Assembly (NCBI RefSeq): GCF_000283155.1
Contig: NW_004454195.1
Location: 8,988,758 to 9,052,757 of the forward strand
Length of the DNA stretch: 64,000 nt
Source: Ceratotherium simum simum
Taxonomy: Eukaryota; Chordata; Mammalia; Perissodactyla; Rhinocerotidae
Reading direction: 5' to 3'
The position numbers were made by a program, and so were the translations under genes. Below the pieces are notes generated by a model, which was not told where the DNA came from, did not search any database, and saw only the letters and a list, made by a program, of their open reading frames with translations. This document shows, piece after piece, positions 38,886-48,679 of the stretch (position 1 is the stretch's first letter; each line of letters starts with the position of its first letter).

Positions 38886-39810
38886 ATGGAACAGTTCACT
38901 TGGAGTAGATCTCCTAAATGACTCTTTGCTAGTTGGTGTGGGAATGTGGGAGCTTATACAGTTCTTTTTCTTAAGAGTGACTCTTGAAATCTAAAGAATA
39001 AAGATGATTAGCAATACTTTTTAAGCAGCCAAAAGGGGCAACTGTTTTTGATGCTTTTGTAGTTTAATTTTATTCTGTTGTTTTGAAAACGGCACTGTCT
39101 TTGTAATCATTTTGCAAGTATTGCGTGTAAGTTACGTGCTGCACTCCTTATAAGAGAAGGCTATGAGAATGCAATTATCTGGGATTTATAATAGCCCCAG
39201 GTCAGGAGGGCAAATAATTGACATCTCTCCTTTGACACAAATATTTCTTCAGCATTAATATTTTAGATCTTTTAACTTTATTTTTTGTTTCTGTCCCATT
39301 CTTTAAAGTACCTCTCTTGTCATATGAGAAATCCTATTCTTATTGAAGTGTGCTTTGATGGTGAGACACCAAATTTCTAAATCTCCACCTTTGTGTTTAC
39401 TTGATCACCATCATTAAGCTTTCTTTTGTGTCATTTGTCCTTTCGTCGTGATGTTTGTTAGTGATGTTGAAGCAAAACCAACCAGGGCCACTAAATCACT
39501 GGCCAAGAAAAAACATTACAGATGAGGGTGGGGGCGTGTGAGCTGTGTAGGAGAGACGTGGCTTCGGGGGGCGGGGCTGCTGAGAGAGAAGGGAGGCTGT
39601 GTTATGATAGAAATATCGCCTTTGCTTCAGCATGGACCAGGATCGGATGCTGAAGGCTGTTGCCTTATTACGTTTGTTTAAAAATCAGATCATGGAAAAG
39701 AAAGGCTGGGTAGGAAAAACGGTAAAACCCCAAGGCCTGGAATTCCCGAAGCCCAATGCCACCGCTTCCCAGGATCACAGCACATGAATCGCTCACGTCT
39801 GCAGCTGCCG

Positions 39811-39824
39811 CCTGTAGGGGGCGC
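39811..39824 (+). promoter_or_regulatory. CTCF-like motif
   Basis: CCTGTAGGGGGCGC fits the CTCF core, 1.2 kb upstream of the coding exon. Confidence 0.5.
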
Positions 39825-40353
39825 TCACATCTGCTGCTTGTTACCCTGGTTCCTGTGACATTGATGTGCTGCCTCTTGCTAGGTGGGCACCCATTTGGCC
39901 ACATAGTCTGGTGACTTGGAGTTCAGTGGTTTCTGAGAGACTGAGCTATGTGCCCATAAGACCTGGCTCCAGACTCACTCTTTGTACGGCTAGGTTTAAA
40001 CCCACAGGTCTGATTGGTCTGAGAGAGGTTTCATCTCTAGGGTTATTGGTGGGTTGACTCTTTCCAAGGAGATAGGGGAGGCAGGGTGTGAGGAGAAAAT
40101 TCAGAGACGGCCTGGAAAGGAAGAAGGAGGCAGGGATGAAGCCGACATGTAACGGCCATTAAGGAAACATTCAATGCATCCACCCCATTGTTGCATTCTT
40201 TTTTTTAACCATAACCATATTCGTTTTTTAACTGTCTCATAAATTACTTTTGGCTTTCTGTTACCATATGAGTAGCTGGACTGGGAATTCTTGGGAAACT
40301 TGTAGAGACCAGGATTATTTTTGGCTGCCTCTGCTAAGTTGGCATGTGTATAT

Positions 40354-40393
40354 TGTGTGTGTGTGTGTGTGTGTTTGTGTGCATGTGTGTGTT
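40354..40393 (+). repeat. (TG)n microsatellite
   Basis: Imperfect TG run, interrupted by TTTGTGTGCA. Confidence 0.95.
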
Positions 40394-40919
40394 AGGGAAG
40401 AGAGAATCGCTGTAGATCCAGTATGGCCCCTGAGTCAGGTGGAATCTTTGGGCAGTGCCTATGGCAGATGTGAAGTCCGCTTAGGGCTTCCGCTCCTGAC
40501 CTGCTCCGCGCTGGCCCTGAGGACAGGGTCTGGCCGACCTTCACTGATGTCATCCTCCCTCTGGGCTTCATTTGATTTTCCAGCGAGGTAAAGAAGAGGT
40601 GAGGAACGGGACCAGCGTTTCTAAAAAGGAAACTTAAGAAATTTCGCATTGTCTACCCTGTAAAAGCAAAAGAGAAAAAAGGAGGGGAGGGTATTGAGAA
40701 ACAAGTCTTTATGGAGTTGCTAACTTCGTAAAAAGGAACCTGCTTTAAGGTTTTGGCTTGCTCGATGTCTTAATAATCTTCCCAAAGTGCTACCCAACGC
40801 AGCCACTGTTAGATCTGCTTTAACACTGGGGCTATCACCAGGTTTTTGGAATTCTCGTTGAAACCAGAGGCCTAGTCTTAATCTTGCCGAGGATGTTCTT
40901 TTCCAGTGCTGATGTTTTG

Positions 40920-40989
40920 ATTTCCTCTTCCTCCTTCCCTCTCTCCTCCCTGTCCTCTTCCCCTGTCACTACCCTCTTCCTTTTCCCAG
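40920..40989 (+). promoter_or_regulatory. ATXN1: 3' splice site of ATXN1 first coding exon
   Basis: A run of about 65 bases consisting almost only of C and T ends in TTTTCCCAG, with the AG at 40988-40989. The exon after it starts ATTCCAGAGCTGCTG, which matches my memory of the mammalian ATXN1 mRNA at this junction. Confidence 0.85.
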
Positions 40990-41149
40990 ATTCCAGAGCT
41001 GCTGCTGGCGGATCGCACCCACGGGGAGATGATTCCTCATGAAGAGCCTGGATCCCCTACTGACATCAAATGTGACTTTCTGTTTATCAGACTAAAATCA
41101 GAGCCAGCCAGACAGTGAAACAGTCACCGTGGAGGGGGGACGGCGAAAA
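40990..41149 (+). other. ATXN1: 5' UTR part of ATXN1 coding exon, with three upstream ORFs
   Basis: These 160 nt precede the start codon in the same exon. Three AUGs lie upstream of the main one, all out of frame with it or stopped early. The first runs 41029-41118 (29 codons plus TGA, 31 nt before the main ATG). The second runs 41039-41095 (18 codons plus TAA). The third is a bare start-stop, ATG TGA, at 41070-41075. Such arrangements usually lower initiation at the main start. The first two overlap in different frames. The main ATG has A at -3, a fair context. Confidence 0.8.
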
Positions 41150-43048
41150 ATGAAATCCAGCCAAGAGCGGAGCAACGAATGCCTGCCTCCCAAGAAGCGC
41201 GAGATCCCCGCCACCAGCCGGCCTTCCGAGGAGAAGGCCACAGTCCTGCCCAGCGACAACCACCGGGCGGAGGGCGTGGCATGGCTCCCCGGCACCCCTG
41301 GTGGCCGAGGCCACGGGGGCGGGAGGCACGGGCCGGCGGGGACTTCTGGGGAGCTTGGTTTACAACAGGGAATAGGTTTACACAAAGCGCTGTCCACGGG
41401 GCTGGACTACTCCCCGCCTGGCGCGCCCAGGTCTGTGCCGGCGACCACGACGCTGCCCTCGGCTTACCCTCCCCCGCAGTCAGGGACTCCGGTGTCCCCG
41501 GTGCAGTATGCTCACCTGCCGCACACTTTCCAGTTCATTGGGTCCTCCCAGTACAGCGGGCCCTACGCTGGGTTCATCCCTTCCCAGCTGATCTCCCCAA
41601 CGGCCAGCCCCGTCACCAGTGCAGCGGCCTCTGCCGCGGCGGCCACCACTCCATCCCAGCGCTCCCAGCTGGAGGCCTATTCCACTCTGCTGGCCAACAT
41701 GGGCAGTCTGAGCCAAGCCTCAGGACACAAGGCTGAGCCGCAGCAGCAGCACTTAGGCAGGACTCCGGGGCTCATCACCCCCGGGTCCCCACCACCCACC
41801 CAGCAGAACCAGTATGTCCACATTTCCAGCTCTCCGCAGAACGCCGGGCGTGCGGCCTCTCCTCCAGCCATCCCCGTCCACCTCCACCCCCACCAGACGA
41901 TGATCCCACACACACTCACCCTGGGGCCCTCCCCCCAGGTGGTAGTGCAATACACCGACTCTGGCAGCCACTTTGTTCCTCGGGAGGCCACCAAGAAAGC
42001 CGAGAGCAGCCGGCTGCAGCAGGCCATGCAGGCCAAGGAGATCTTGAACGGTGAGATGGAGAAGGGCCGGAGGTACGGGGCTCCCACCTCGGCCGACCTG
42101 GGCCTGGTGAAGGCGGGCAGCAAGTCAGTTCCTCACCCGTACGAGTCTAGGCACGTGGTCGTCCACCCAAGCCCCGCCGACTACAGCAGTCGGGACTCCT
42201 CGGGGGTCCGGGCCTCTGTGATGGTCCTGCCCAACAGCAACACACCCGCAGCCGACCTGGAAGTGCGGCAGGTCACGCACCGGGAGGCCTCCCCCTCCAC
42301 CCTCAATGACAAAAGCGGCCTGCATTTAGGGAAGCCTGGGCACCGATCCTATGCCCTGTCACCCCAACAGGCTCTGGGCCCCGAAGGCGTGAAGGCCGCC
42401 GCCGTCGCCACGCTGTCACCCCACACGGTCATTCAGACCACACATAGCGCTTCGGAGCCACTCCCGGTTGGACTGCCAGCCACGGCCTTCTACGCGGGGA
42501 CTCAGCCGCCTGTCATCGGCTACCTGAGCAGCCAGCAGCAGGCAATCACGTACGCCGGCAGCCTGCCCCCGCACCTGGTCATCCCCGGCACCCAGCCCCT
42601 GCTCATCCCGGTCGGCAGCGCCGACATGGAGGGGTCGGGAGCAGCCTCTGCGATCGTCACGTCGTCGCCCCAGTTTGCTGCAGTGCCTCACACGTTCGTC
42701 ACCACCGCCCTTCCCAAGAGCGAGAACTTCAGCCCAGAGGCCCTGGTCACCCAGGCCGCCTACCCAGCCGTGGTGCAGGCCCAGATCCACCTGCCCGTGG
42801 TGCAGTCTGTGGCGTCCCCTGCCGCGGCCCCCCCCACGCTGCCTCCCTACTTCATGAAAGGCTCCATCATCCAGTTGGCCAATGGGGAGCTGAAGAAGGT
42901 GGAGGATTTGAAAACGGAAGACTTCATCCAGAGTGCAGAGATCAGCAACGACCTGAAGATCGACTCCAGCACTGTAGAGAGGATCGAGGACAGCCACCAC
43001 CCAGGCGTCGCCGTGATACAGTTTGCCGTCGGGGAGCACCGAGCACAG
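41150..43048 (+). CDS. ATXN1: Ataxin-1, first coding exon (residues 1-633)
   Basis: Ataxin-1 is a nuclear RNA-binding and transcription-corepressor-associated protein that works mainly in a complex with Capicua (CIC); expansion of its glutamine tract causes spinocerebellar ataxia type 1 in people. The ATG at 41150 is chosen because the protein then begins MKSSQERSNECLPPKKREIP, as in other mammals; the frame is open seven codons further up, from a GTG, but without an ATG. The tract that is long in humans is here only QQQ (residues 198-200, after E-P). Low-complexity Pro/Ser/Ala-rich sequence fills residues 1-550. The AXH domain starts near residue 556 (PPYFMKGSIIQLANGELKKV, from residue 565) and continues in the next exon. 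Residues about 403-424 hold a 19-residue segment that I do not remember from human or mouse. The exon is 1899 coding nt and ends in phase 0 at HRAQ|gtaatg. Confidence 0.96.
41179..41736 (+). CDS. ATXN1: Overlapping alternative ORF (alt-ATXN1), 185 codons
   Basis: A complete ATG-to-TGA frame starts 29 nt after the ataxin-1 ATG, in a different frame, and runs 185 codons inside the ataxin-1 coding sequence. Its product begins MPASQEARDPRHQ and is rich in Arg, Gly, Pro and Ala, with no known domain. An out-of-frame protein of about 21 kDa, starting about 30 nt after the main AUG, has been reported for human ATXN1; it was described as nuclear, binding ataxin-1 and associating with poly(A) RNA. Position and length here agree well. 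The stop lies five bases before the CAG codons, so a repeat expansion would not be translated in this frame. The start has C at -3 and C at +4, a weak context, so leaky scanning past the main AUG would be needed. Whether it is translated in this species is inference. Confidence 0.7.
   Translation: MPASQEARDPRHQPAFRGEGHSPAQRQPPGGGRGMAPRHPWWPRPRGREARAGGDFWGAWFTTGNRFTQSAVHGAGLLPAWRAQVCAGDHDAALGLPSPAVRDSGVPGAVCSPAAHFPVHWVLPVQRALRWVHPFPADLPNGQPRHQCSGLCRGGHHSIPALPAGGLFHSAGQHGQSEPSLRTQG
41741..41749 (+). repeat. ATXN1: Minimal CAG tract (three codons)
   Basis: Three CAG codons (Q198-Q200) follow CCG and precede CAC. The position corresponds to the start of the expandable polyglutamine tract of human ataxin-1, which normally has about thirty residues with histidine interruptions. 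Confidence 0.9.
42356..42423 (+). repeat. 11-bp direct repeat bracketing a 57-bp in-frame segment
   Basis: CTGTCACCCCA occurs at 42356-42366 and at 42413-42423, both in the same frame (Leu-Ser-Pro). The offset is 57 bases, exactly 19 codons (residues 403-421). Confidence 0.9.
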
Positions 43049-43075
43049 GTAATGTTCACCCAGGTCGCACAGGTA
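43043..43075 (+). promoter_or_regulatory. ATXN1: 5' splice site, with a second in-frame donor 24 nt downstream
   Basis: GCACAG|GTAATG at 43043-43054 is the expected donor: splicing at 43048 joins Q633 in phase 0 to V634 of the last exon and restores the AXH domain. The same nine bases (GCACAGGTA) recur at 43067-43075, giving a second good donor after 43072. Its use would add 24 nt, eight codons (VMFTQVAQ), without changing frame. Confidence 0.85.
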
Positions 43076-44737
43076 GGGGGATGCCCCACCGCACCTGCCG
43101 CCTTCATCGTTTCCTGGCAAGATGAATTACTTCCAAGAGGCAGACCCGTCTATGCTGTGGGGAGGATTAAGGGTTTTCATTTATGTTTAGCTTTTAAACT
43201 CATAATCTTTCCCAAGCATATTCTCTAAGAGAAGCCCTAATGCCCCAAGGCATCTGCTGTTTGTAATGAGTTAACTTCTATGCGTCTAGAGTGGGTACCA
43301 TCTAATCAGGTACTATCCTCTGGACAGTTAAGAAAATCACCACTCCAGTTATTTTTTTGTTCTGTGGTTTTGATGAGGAGCCCTGATGGAGAAAAGCTGC
43401 AAGCCTTAAGGCCCTTCTAGTGGTCATTCTGCCCGTTTTTCTGTCAGGAAAAGACAGTGCTGGTCACATCGAGAACATTAGATGCTAGAGTCACCACATC
43501 CCATTCCAACATCCATGTTTTTAAATGTGGGTTTTATTATTATTATTCAGGTGGGGTGAGGCCAACAGATGAGGGCACAACTGCCATTGAAGAGATAGTC
43601 TGTTATACTCTGATCCCAAGGGGGGGGGCGTGTCATGCCATGCAGGGCCACAGGGGAAGCATCAGGGTCAGTCAGGGGGCAGAGGGAGCGAGGAGAGAAC
43701 ATGAAGGAGGCTGTATTGTGGTTTCCGTGGGAAGGAATGGGTGAGGCAGAATAAGTAGGCTTAGGATTGGCTGATTTGAGTAATTTCAGGGCTCTGGGAC
43801 ACGTGGGCAGTGCCTGGTTGTCTGGGACCTGGCCCTGAGATGATCAGGGCAGATGGACAGTGGCCCAGAGTGTGGGAGCCAATAGAGGAGGTGGTGGGTA
43901 TGGGTGTTTGGATGAAGGACAGTCTCCCAGGGGAGTTGTCAGCTATCTCTGGGAATCAGCTAATCTTTGGGGAGGCAGTCCCTCCAGAGTCAGCAAGTCC
44001 CCAAGATGTCAAAGCATCAGATTATAGAAAATAAAAGGCATAATTAATATAATCCAAGAAGTCAGGGCTGTCCCAGGTATCTGCTGGGCTTGTGCTATAT
44101 GGGAGCCCCAAGGGTCAGATGCAGCCGAGCTGTCATGTTAAAACACGGAACTATGATAACTCTCATAATTCCCATGGGCTCCTTCAGTTCCCTCTTCTCC
44201 AGTCTCTTAAATCGCCCAAACGCATGTATCCCACAGCTCATTTGTATGAAACAGCAATTTCACTGCCCGGGTTGCTCAGAGTCAGACAGGTTTGGCCCCC
44301 AGACTGGGAACTTCCCAGGATGTAGAGCCTCAGTCTCCCCGGGAATGTTTCCATCAAGGACTTTGACACACTCACATGTGACAGTGCCTCCTTCAAGTTT
44401 GAATTGAAAATGGCCGTGGCATAGGTGATAGTTGGGACATTCAAAGAAAATAAAACAAACAAAAAAGATAAACTGGTTAATAGTTTGAATTGTTTTGAGT
44501 ATATTTTAAAAAGATCAAGAGTGGTGGGGATGAGACCAGTTTTCCGAAGTGTTTTTCAGAACTGCTTGTGAATGACCGGATGTGGGATCCTGCACAGTGT
44601 CAGGGGGCCTGCATTGCCAAGAGCTCTTAGCCCCTAAGACTTTTGTTTTTTATGGTGAGATGTCACTGTGGGTTTACAGTCTTTGGTAAGGCCTAAGAAA
44701 TATTTCTCAAAGTTCTGATTTAAAAAAAGAAAATTTA
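43076..44737. other. Intronic sequence without recognised features
   Basis: The frame of the coding exon stays open to 43228, but that is intron read-through. A 9-base G run lies near 43621. Nothing else is recognised. Confidence 0.45.
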
Positions 44738-44946
44738 GGGCCAGCCCTGGTGGCCTAGTGGTTAAAATGGGTGCACTCCGTTTCAGTGGCCCAGGTTCAG
44801 TTCCCCGGCATGGACCTATACCACTCGTCTGTCAGTGGCCATGCTGTGGTGGCAACCCACATACGGAGAAAACAAAAAGAAGAGGAAGATTGGCGATGGA
44901 TGTTAGCTCAGGGCGAATCTTCGTAGCCAAAAAAAAAAAAAAAAAA
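44738..44946 (+). repeat. ERE SINE
   Basis: GGGCCAGCCCTGGTGGCCTA head, GGCATGGACCTATACC, GATGTTAGCTCAGGGC and a poly-A tail of about 18. Confidence 0.93.
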
Positions 44947-47094
44947 TTAGCAAAAATCAGAATTTTTAAAAAAATGGCATCATTATTTAGAACTCACTAC
45001 ACATCCATAGTTGCTGCTCACTTCCACTTTCCTACAAGGATTAGGGGTGGGGACTAGTAGAAAGAGAATGAGTTATCTTTAGCAAAGCTGTCTTTTAACA
45101 TACCCGAGGTGAAGCATGGGAAATAAACAAGAGCGAGAAGCAAATGTGTTTTTTCATGGTACTTTCAATCCTTAAAGCGTTATTGTGAACACAGGTAGGC
45201 ATGGAAAGAGGCGTTATTTTGAAGTGCTACTGGTTCCTTACCAGCATCTCTTTCAACTTGAGAATAAAGAGCAGCTCTAGCTGTGGGCTGCATCTCGAAG
45301 GTCCTGGCAGCCTCCTAGGCGAGAGCTTCACAGGCCTCTTGAGGTTTCGGGTTGACCTGGCGGTTCTTAGAGAGGAAGCATCTCTGTGTGTTTTCCCGCG
45401 CTCCCCTCTGTGGAATGAACACTTAAATGATAGAGAAATTGGCTTCCACGTGAAGTCTCGTTTCCTTCCCGTAGCCAGACCGTTAGTCTCTTTGTTGACA
45501 GCCAAGGTGCAAATTAGAAGGTAGAGTATTTGTCACGGCCTGTTCACAGGTCTGTCAGGGCGCCAGGTGTGGTCCTGCTGCATGCCGGGAAGGGCTTCTG
45601 CAGAGAAAGGCAGGAGGGCTGTGATCTGCTAAAAGAGGTGGCTTGGGTTTCAAGCTGCAGAGACGAAAGTACAAGGTCCCGACATGACCAATGATTTGTC
45701 ACTTTACCGAGAAGCCTATCAGAAACAGGCTGACATCATCACAGCTAAAATACTCTAGCAGCTGTGTTTGCCACAAGTGACAGGATCAGAATCAGGAGAG
45801 AATCGGAGAGAGAAAGCACGAGGGGGAGAGGGGAAGGGAAAGAGAACTAAGATCTGGATTTAATTTACGTTCCTGGGGCTGAGCGCTTCCCTCCCCCATC
45901 AGTGTCCCTCTGAGGGGTTCCCCTCCCTGCCTGAAGACTCAGTCCGTGTCTGCTCAGCTGGTTAGAAATCACTAACACTGCAACCACTGGGAGATTTAGA
46001 AATGTGCAAATTGTTTAACTGAATTAGCAAAATCACAGATTTGGTTGGGGAAGTTGTGGAAGAAGGGACGGTTTTCCACAGATGGCTTTATGACCCTAAG
46101 CATAAGTTCTACGTGGAAGGAGAACCACAGGGATGCTTGACCTCGTAAAACCCACCGTGGGCATCCCCGGGGAATGTAGCGCGGCGTGGGGGGGAGAAAC
46201 CACGAGCCTGGGTTCTGGTCTGCCACGAGACAGGTCATTTTACCTCTGTGAGCTGCGGTTTCTCTCATCTCTAAAACGGGCAAATGATTCCTGGTACAAG
46301 ATAGTATCTTGGGCCTCATCCGTTTCTGTAATCCTTCGCTTTTCTGCCTTGCAGAACAGCCCTCGTCAAATTTACTAGCATCGGCTGACCACAAACCAAA
46401 GGGGGCGTACAGCAAACCCTAGTGACCTCATGCTCACAATCAGCACATAGATGTAGCAGGAAGGAAAGCCATCCGGAATAGAACTGAAGGGCTTTTCATT
46501 TTGGTGATTATTTTAAGGAGCTGAATTCCTAATTATTATTGTGGAAAGACGCCTCCAGTGTTGTCTCGGCTGAAGCTCCAGACGAGGGCAGTGTAGGAGA
46601 AAAATACTTTCACGTATTTGTCAGCATCCCTGTGGCTTTGCAGAGTATTTCTTTGCACAGGCAGAGCATCTTTGCATCCCAGTTCCCCACCCCAGGGCTG
46701 TGGGAGGACAAAAGGGGAATTCCAGGCATTCTCCGTTACCACTGTTTGCACCACGTGAAGCCTGTTTGTGGCCCCTCTTCGGTCTCCTTCCTCTTCTGGT
46801 GAAGGACAGGTAGCACATTCCACCCCAGGTAGGAGAGATTCCTTGCTTCTTGTCATGCCTGCCTCTCAGCCTTGGTGATTCTGGCTGAGAGCCCCAACAG
46901 ACAGCAGAACCGCTTCCCTTAGGCCTCACTGCCAAATATAATCCACTTAATATTCTCCAGGGTTGAGTCGGTAAGTCTGTGGCAAGTCCCAGAAAGGATC
47001 CCCGGGCAATAGCATCAATGTGGGAGCCAGCGAGACTCAATAAGAGGATGGGACATCGTCTGCTCGGTGGGAAGCAGGTTGGCTGGTAGGAAAA
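44947..47094. other. Intronic sequence with one MIR fragment
   Basis: A plus-strand MIR fragment lies at about 46190-46300 (GAGCCTGGGTTCTGGTCTG, then CATCTCTAAAACGGGCAAAT). Bases 45800-45850 are purine-rich. A 182-codon minus-strand frame overlaps old repeats and is not a gene. Confidence 0.45.
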
Positions 47095-47345
47095 TATGGG
47101 ATCTGGAGCGAAAAAGACCCAAGTCTGAGTGTACCCTCCACCCCTCTGTAGCACTGGGACCTTGTGCAAATGATTTACAAACTATTGCACAAGTAATTCA
47201 TCGTGCACATTATGTCTAAGCTTTCCATTCTGCTTACGCAGTGGGAAGAATGTGAGTCGTCGTAAGAATTAAAGAAAATGTATTCACGGGAACCACACAA
47301 TGTGTAGCACACAGTAGGCCCTCGACAATGTTAGTTGCCCTTCCC
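47095..47345 (+). repeat. MIR SINE
   Basis: GGGATCTGGAGCGAAAAAGA at the left and GTGTAGCACACAGTAGGCCC near the right end fit MIR. Confidence 0.65.
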
Positions 47346-48679
47346 AGCTTCAACTTCGGTGACTTTGGCCCTGAGAAGAGAAAAGGTTAGCTTCAGAAAA
47401 ATAAATAAAAGCCTCATGCTCTAAAAAGAGTTTATGGAAGGAGAGACAGCCTGGAAAAGTCTAGAAAGAAGGCTGAACGTTTCCAGTGAGCTCAATAAGC
47501 CATTTTTACCCTGCCTATATTCCTGTGGCTTGTTCCCCTGAATGGCCCAGGAGCACCCATCCTGCTGCTTCTATTAGGAAGGCTAAATGACCTCATGCCA
47601 GCCTGTGTGCGTATATATAAGCTGTGTTTGTCTGAGCGTGAGCTGGACTGGAGGGATGGATTGGTGGTCCAGCCCTCCACATCACTAGGAGGACAGATGC
47701 AGCAACGGGGGCTCCTGTGCCTCTCTTCTGCAGAGGCGAGCCCCCTGGGAGGGCCCCTGCCCAGGATGGCCCCACCTGTGGAGCCTTCAGCTCCCGTCTG
47801 GCAACAATATTCCGTTCATGAGCATCCATCTGTCTCATGCTCCCCAGGCGCAACTTTTCTGAAGAGTACACAAAATTTGCTCAGTAGAATTGTAGTAAAT
47901 TTTATTTGTAAAGTGCCCTGGGGCGACCCTTCTCTTTGCTTCTTGCCTGACTGCCGAGCTCCATGTGTTATTAGGACTGGCTGTCGCTTCCCAGATCCTC
48001 CAGAGGTGACTGCTTCCCTTTACCTCCTTGGTGGCTGCTTAACATTCAGTGCCATTTTCTGCTCCCCACCGCCCTGGTGTGTGTGTGTGCGTGTGTGTGC
48101 CCGCACGCACGCTGTTGCAGCGAGCTATCATGATGTGCTTACTGCACGTCTACCGATGGCTTTTCTTTCATTCCACTATTTTTTAATTTGACTGCTGTGT
48201 TCTGTGAGTCATCAGTGGCAGCATTATGCATTTAATGGATTAGCTGATGCCTAAAAATAGCCAGAGCCCTCATGCAAGCAGCATATAAGCCCGTGCAGTC
48301 CCTTAGCAGCCAAGACGGACCGACTTGCCAACATTTCCCATTCGGGGTTTGGTGGAAGTGAATCCTAAAGTATCAAAAAATAGAGAGTGACTGCCCTGTG
48401 TGCAAATCTTGGCCTGCAGTCCCCTCGTTGGCGATAATCCTCCTCTCCGTTCTAATGCCGGAAAGGCTCCAGCGGAGAAGCCGTATCAACCACATTTGTG
48501 TGTGTGTGTGTGTGTGTGCCCTTTCACAAAGAAAAAGAACAAAGCTCTCCTTTAGCCCATGTGTGATATAAGTGCCCCCAACTAGGTGATCTCACGCGTA
48601 TTACTGAAGCAGATGCTCTCAGACCATTGTTGTTTGTAGCTTTTTTTTTTAATTAATAGACTTTATTGTTGAAAGTAGT
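47346..48679. other. Intronic sequence with TG runs
   Basis: TG-rich runs lie at 48077-48100 and 48496-48518. A 198-codon plus-strand frame (47595-48191) shows no family resemblance. Confidence 0.45.

Larger units (their letters stand above)
37511..40919. other. Unique intronic sequence next to the coding exon
   Basis: Apart from a TG microsatellite this stretch looks unlike known repeats. It contains the three CTCF-like motifs, an octamer and several homeodomain-like motifs (CAATTATC, AATAATTGACA near 39170-39220), so conserved regulatory sequence is likely but unproven. Confidence 0.4.
1..40989 (+). other. ATXN1: ATXN1 intron before the first coding exon (3' part)
   Basis: This stretch has no supportable coding exon. 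It ends in a long pyrimidine tract and an AG at 40988-40989, directly before sequence recognisable as the 5' UTR part of the first coding exon of ATXN1. In other mammals the 5' UTR of this gene is split over several exons separated by very large introns, so the whole stretch is read here as the last of those introns. It holds many SINE, L1, L2, MIR and hAT-Charlie repeats, listed separately. The open frames in it are short, repeat-borne or unlike any family I know. An unseen small gene or noncoding RNA cannot be excluded from sequence alone. Confidence 0.8.

Noticed and set aside
41677..42123. 148-codon minus-strand frame in the same exon
   Set aside because: Shadow of the ataxin-1 coding sequence; Trp/Cys-rich and unlike any family.
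42416..43120. 234-codon open frame on the minus strand opposite the ataxin-1 exon
   Set aside because: It mirrors GC-rich codons of ataxin-1, shows no domain, and has no sign of its own promoter or splice structure.
43049..43228. Extension of the ataxin-1 frame past the donor to a stop at 43229
   Set aside because: It is intron: a strong GT donor at 43049 joins in phase 0 to the last exon and restores the AXH domain. Read-through would truncate the domain.
46621..47169. 182-codon minus-strand frame
   Set aside because: Partly covers a MIR; low-complexity composition, no splice or family support.
47595..48191. 198-codon plus-strand frame
   Set aside because: No homology recognised, includes TG-rich low-complexity sequence, and lies in an intron.
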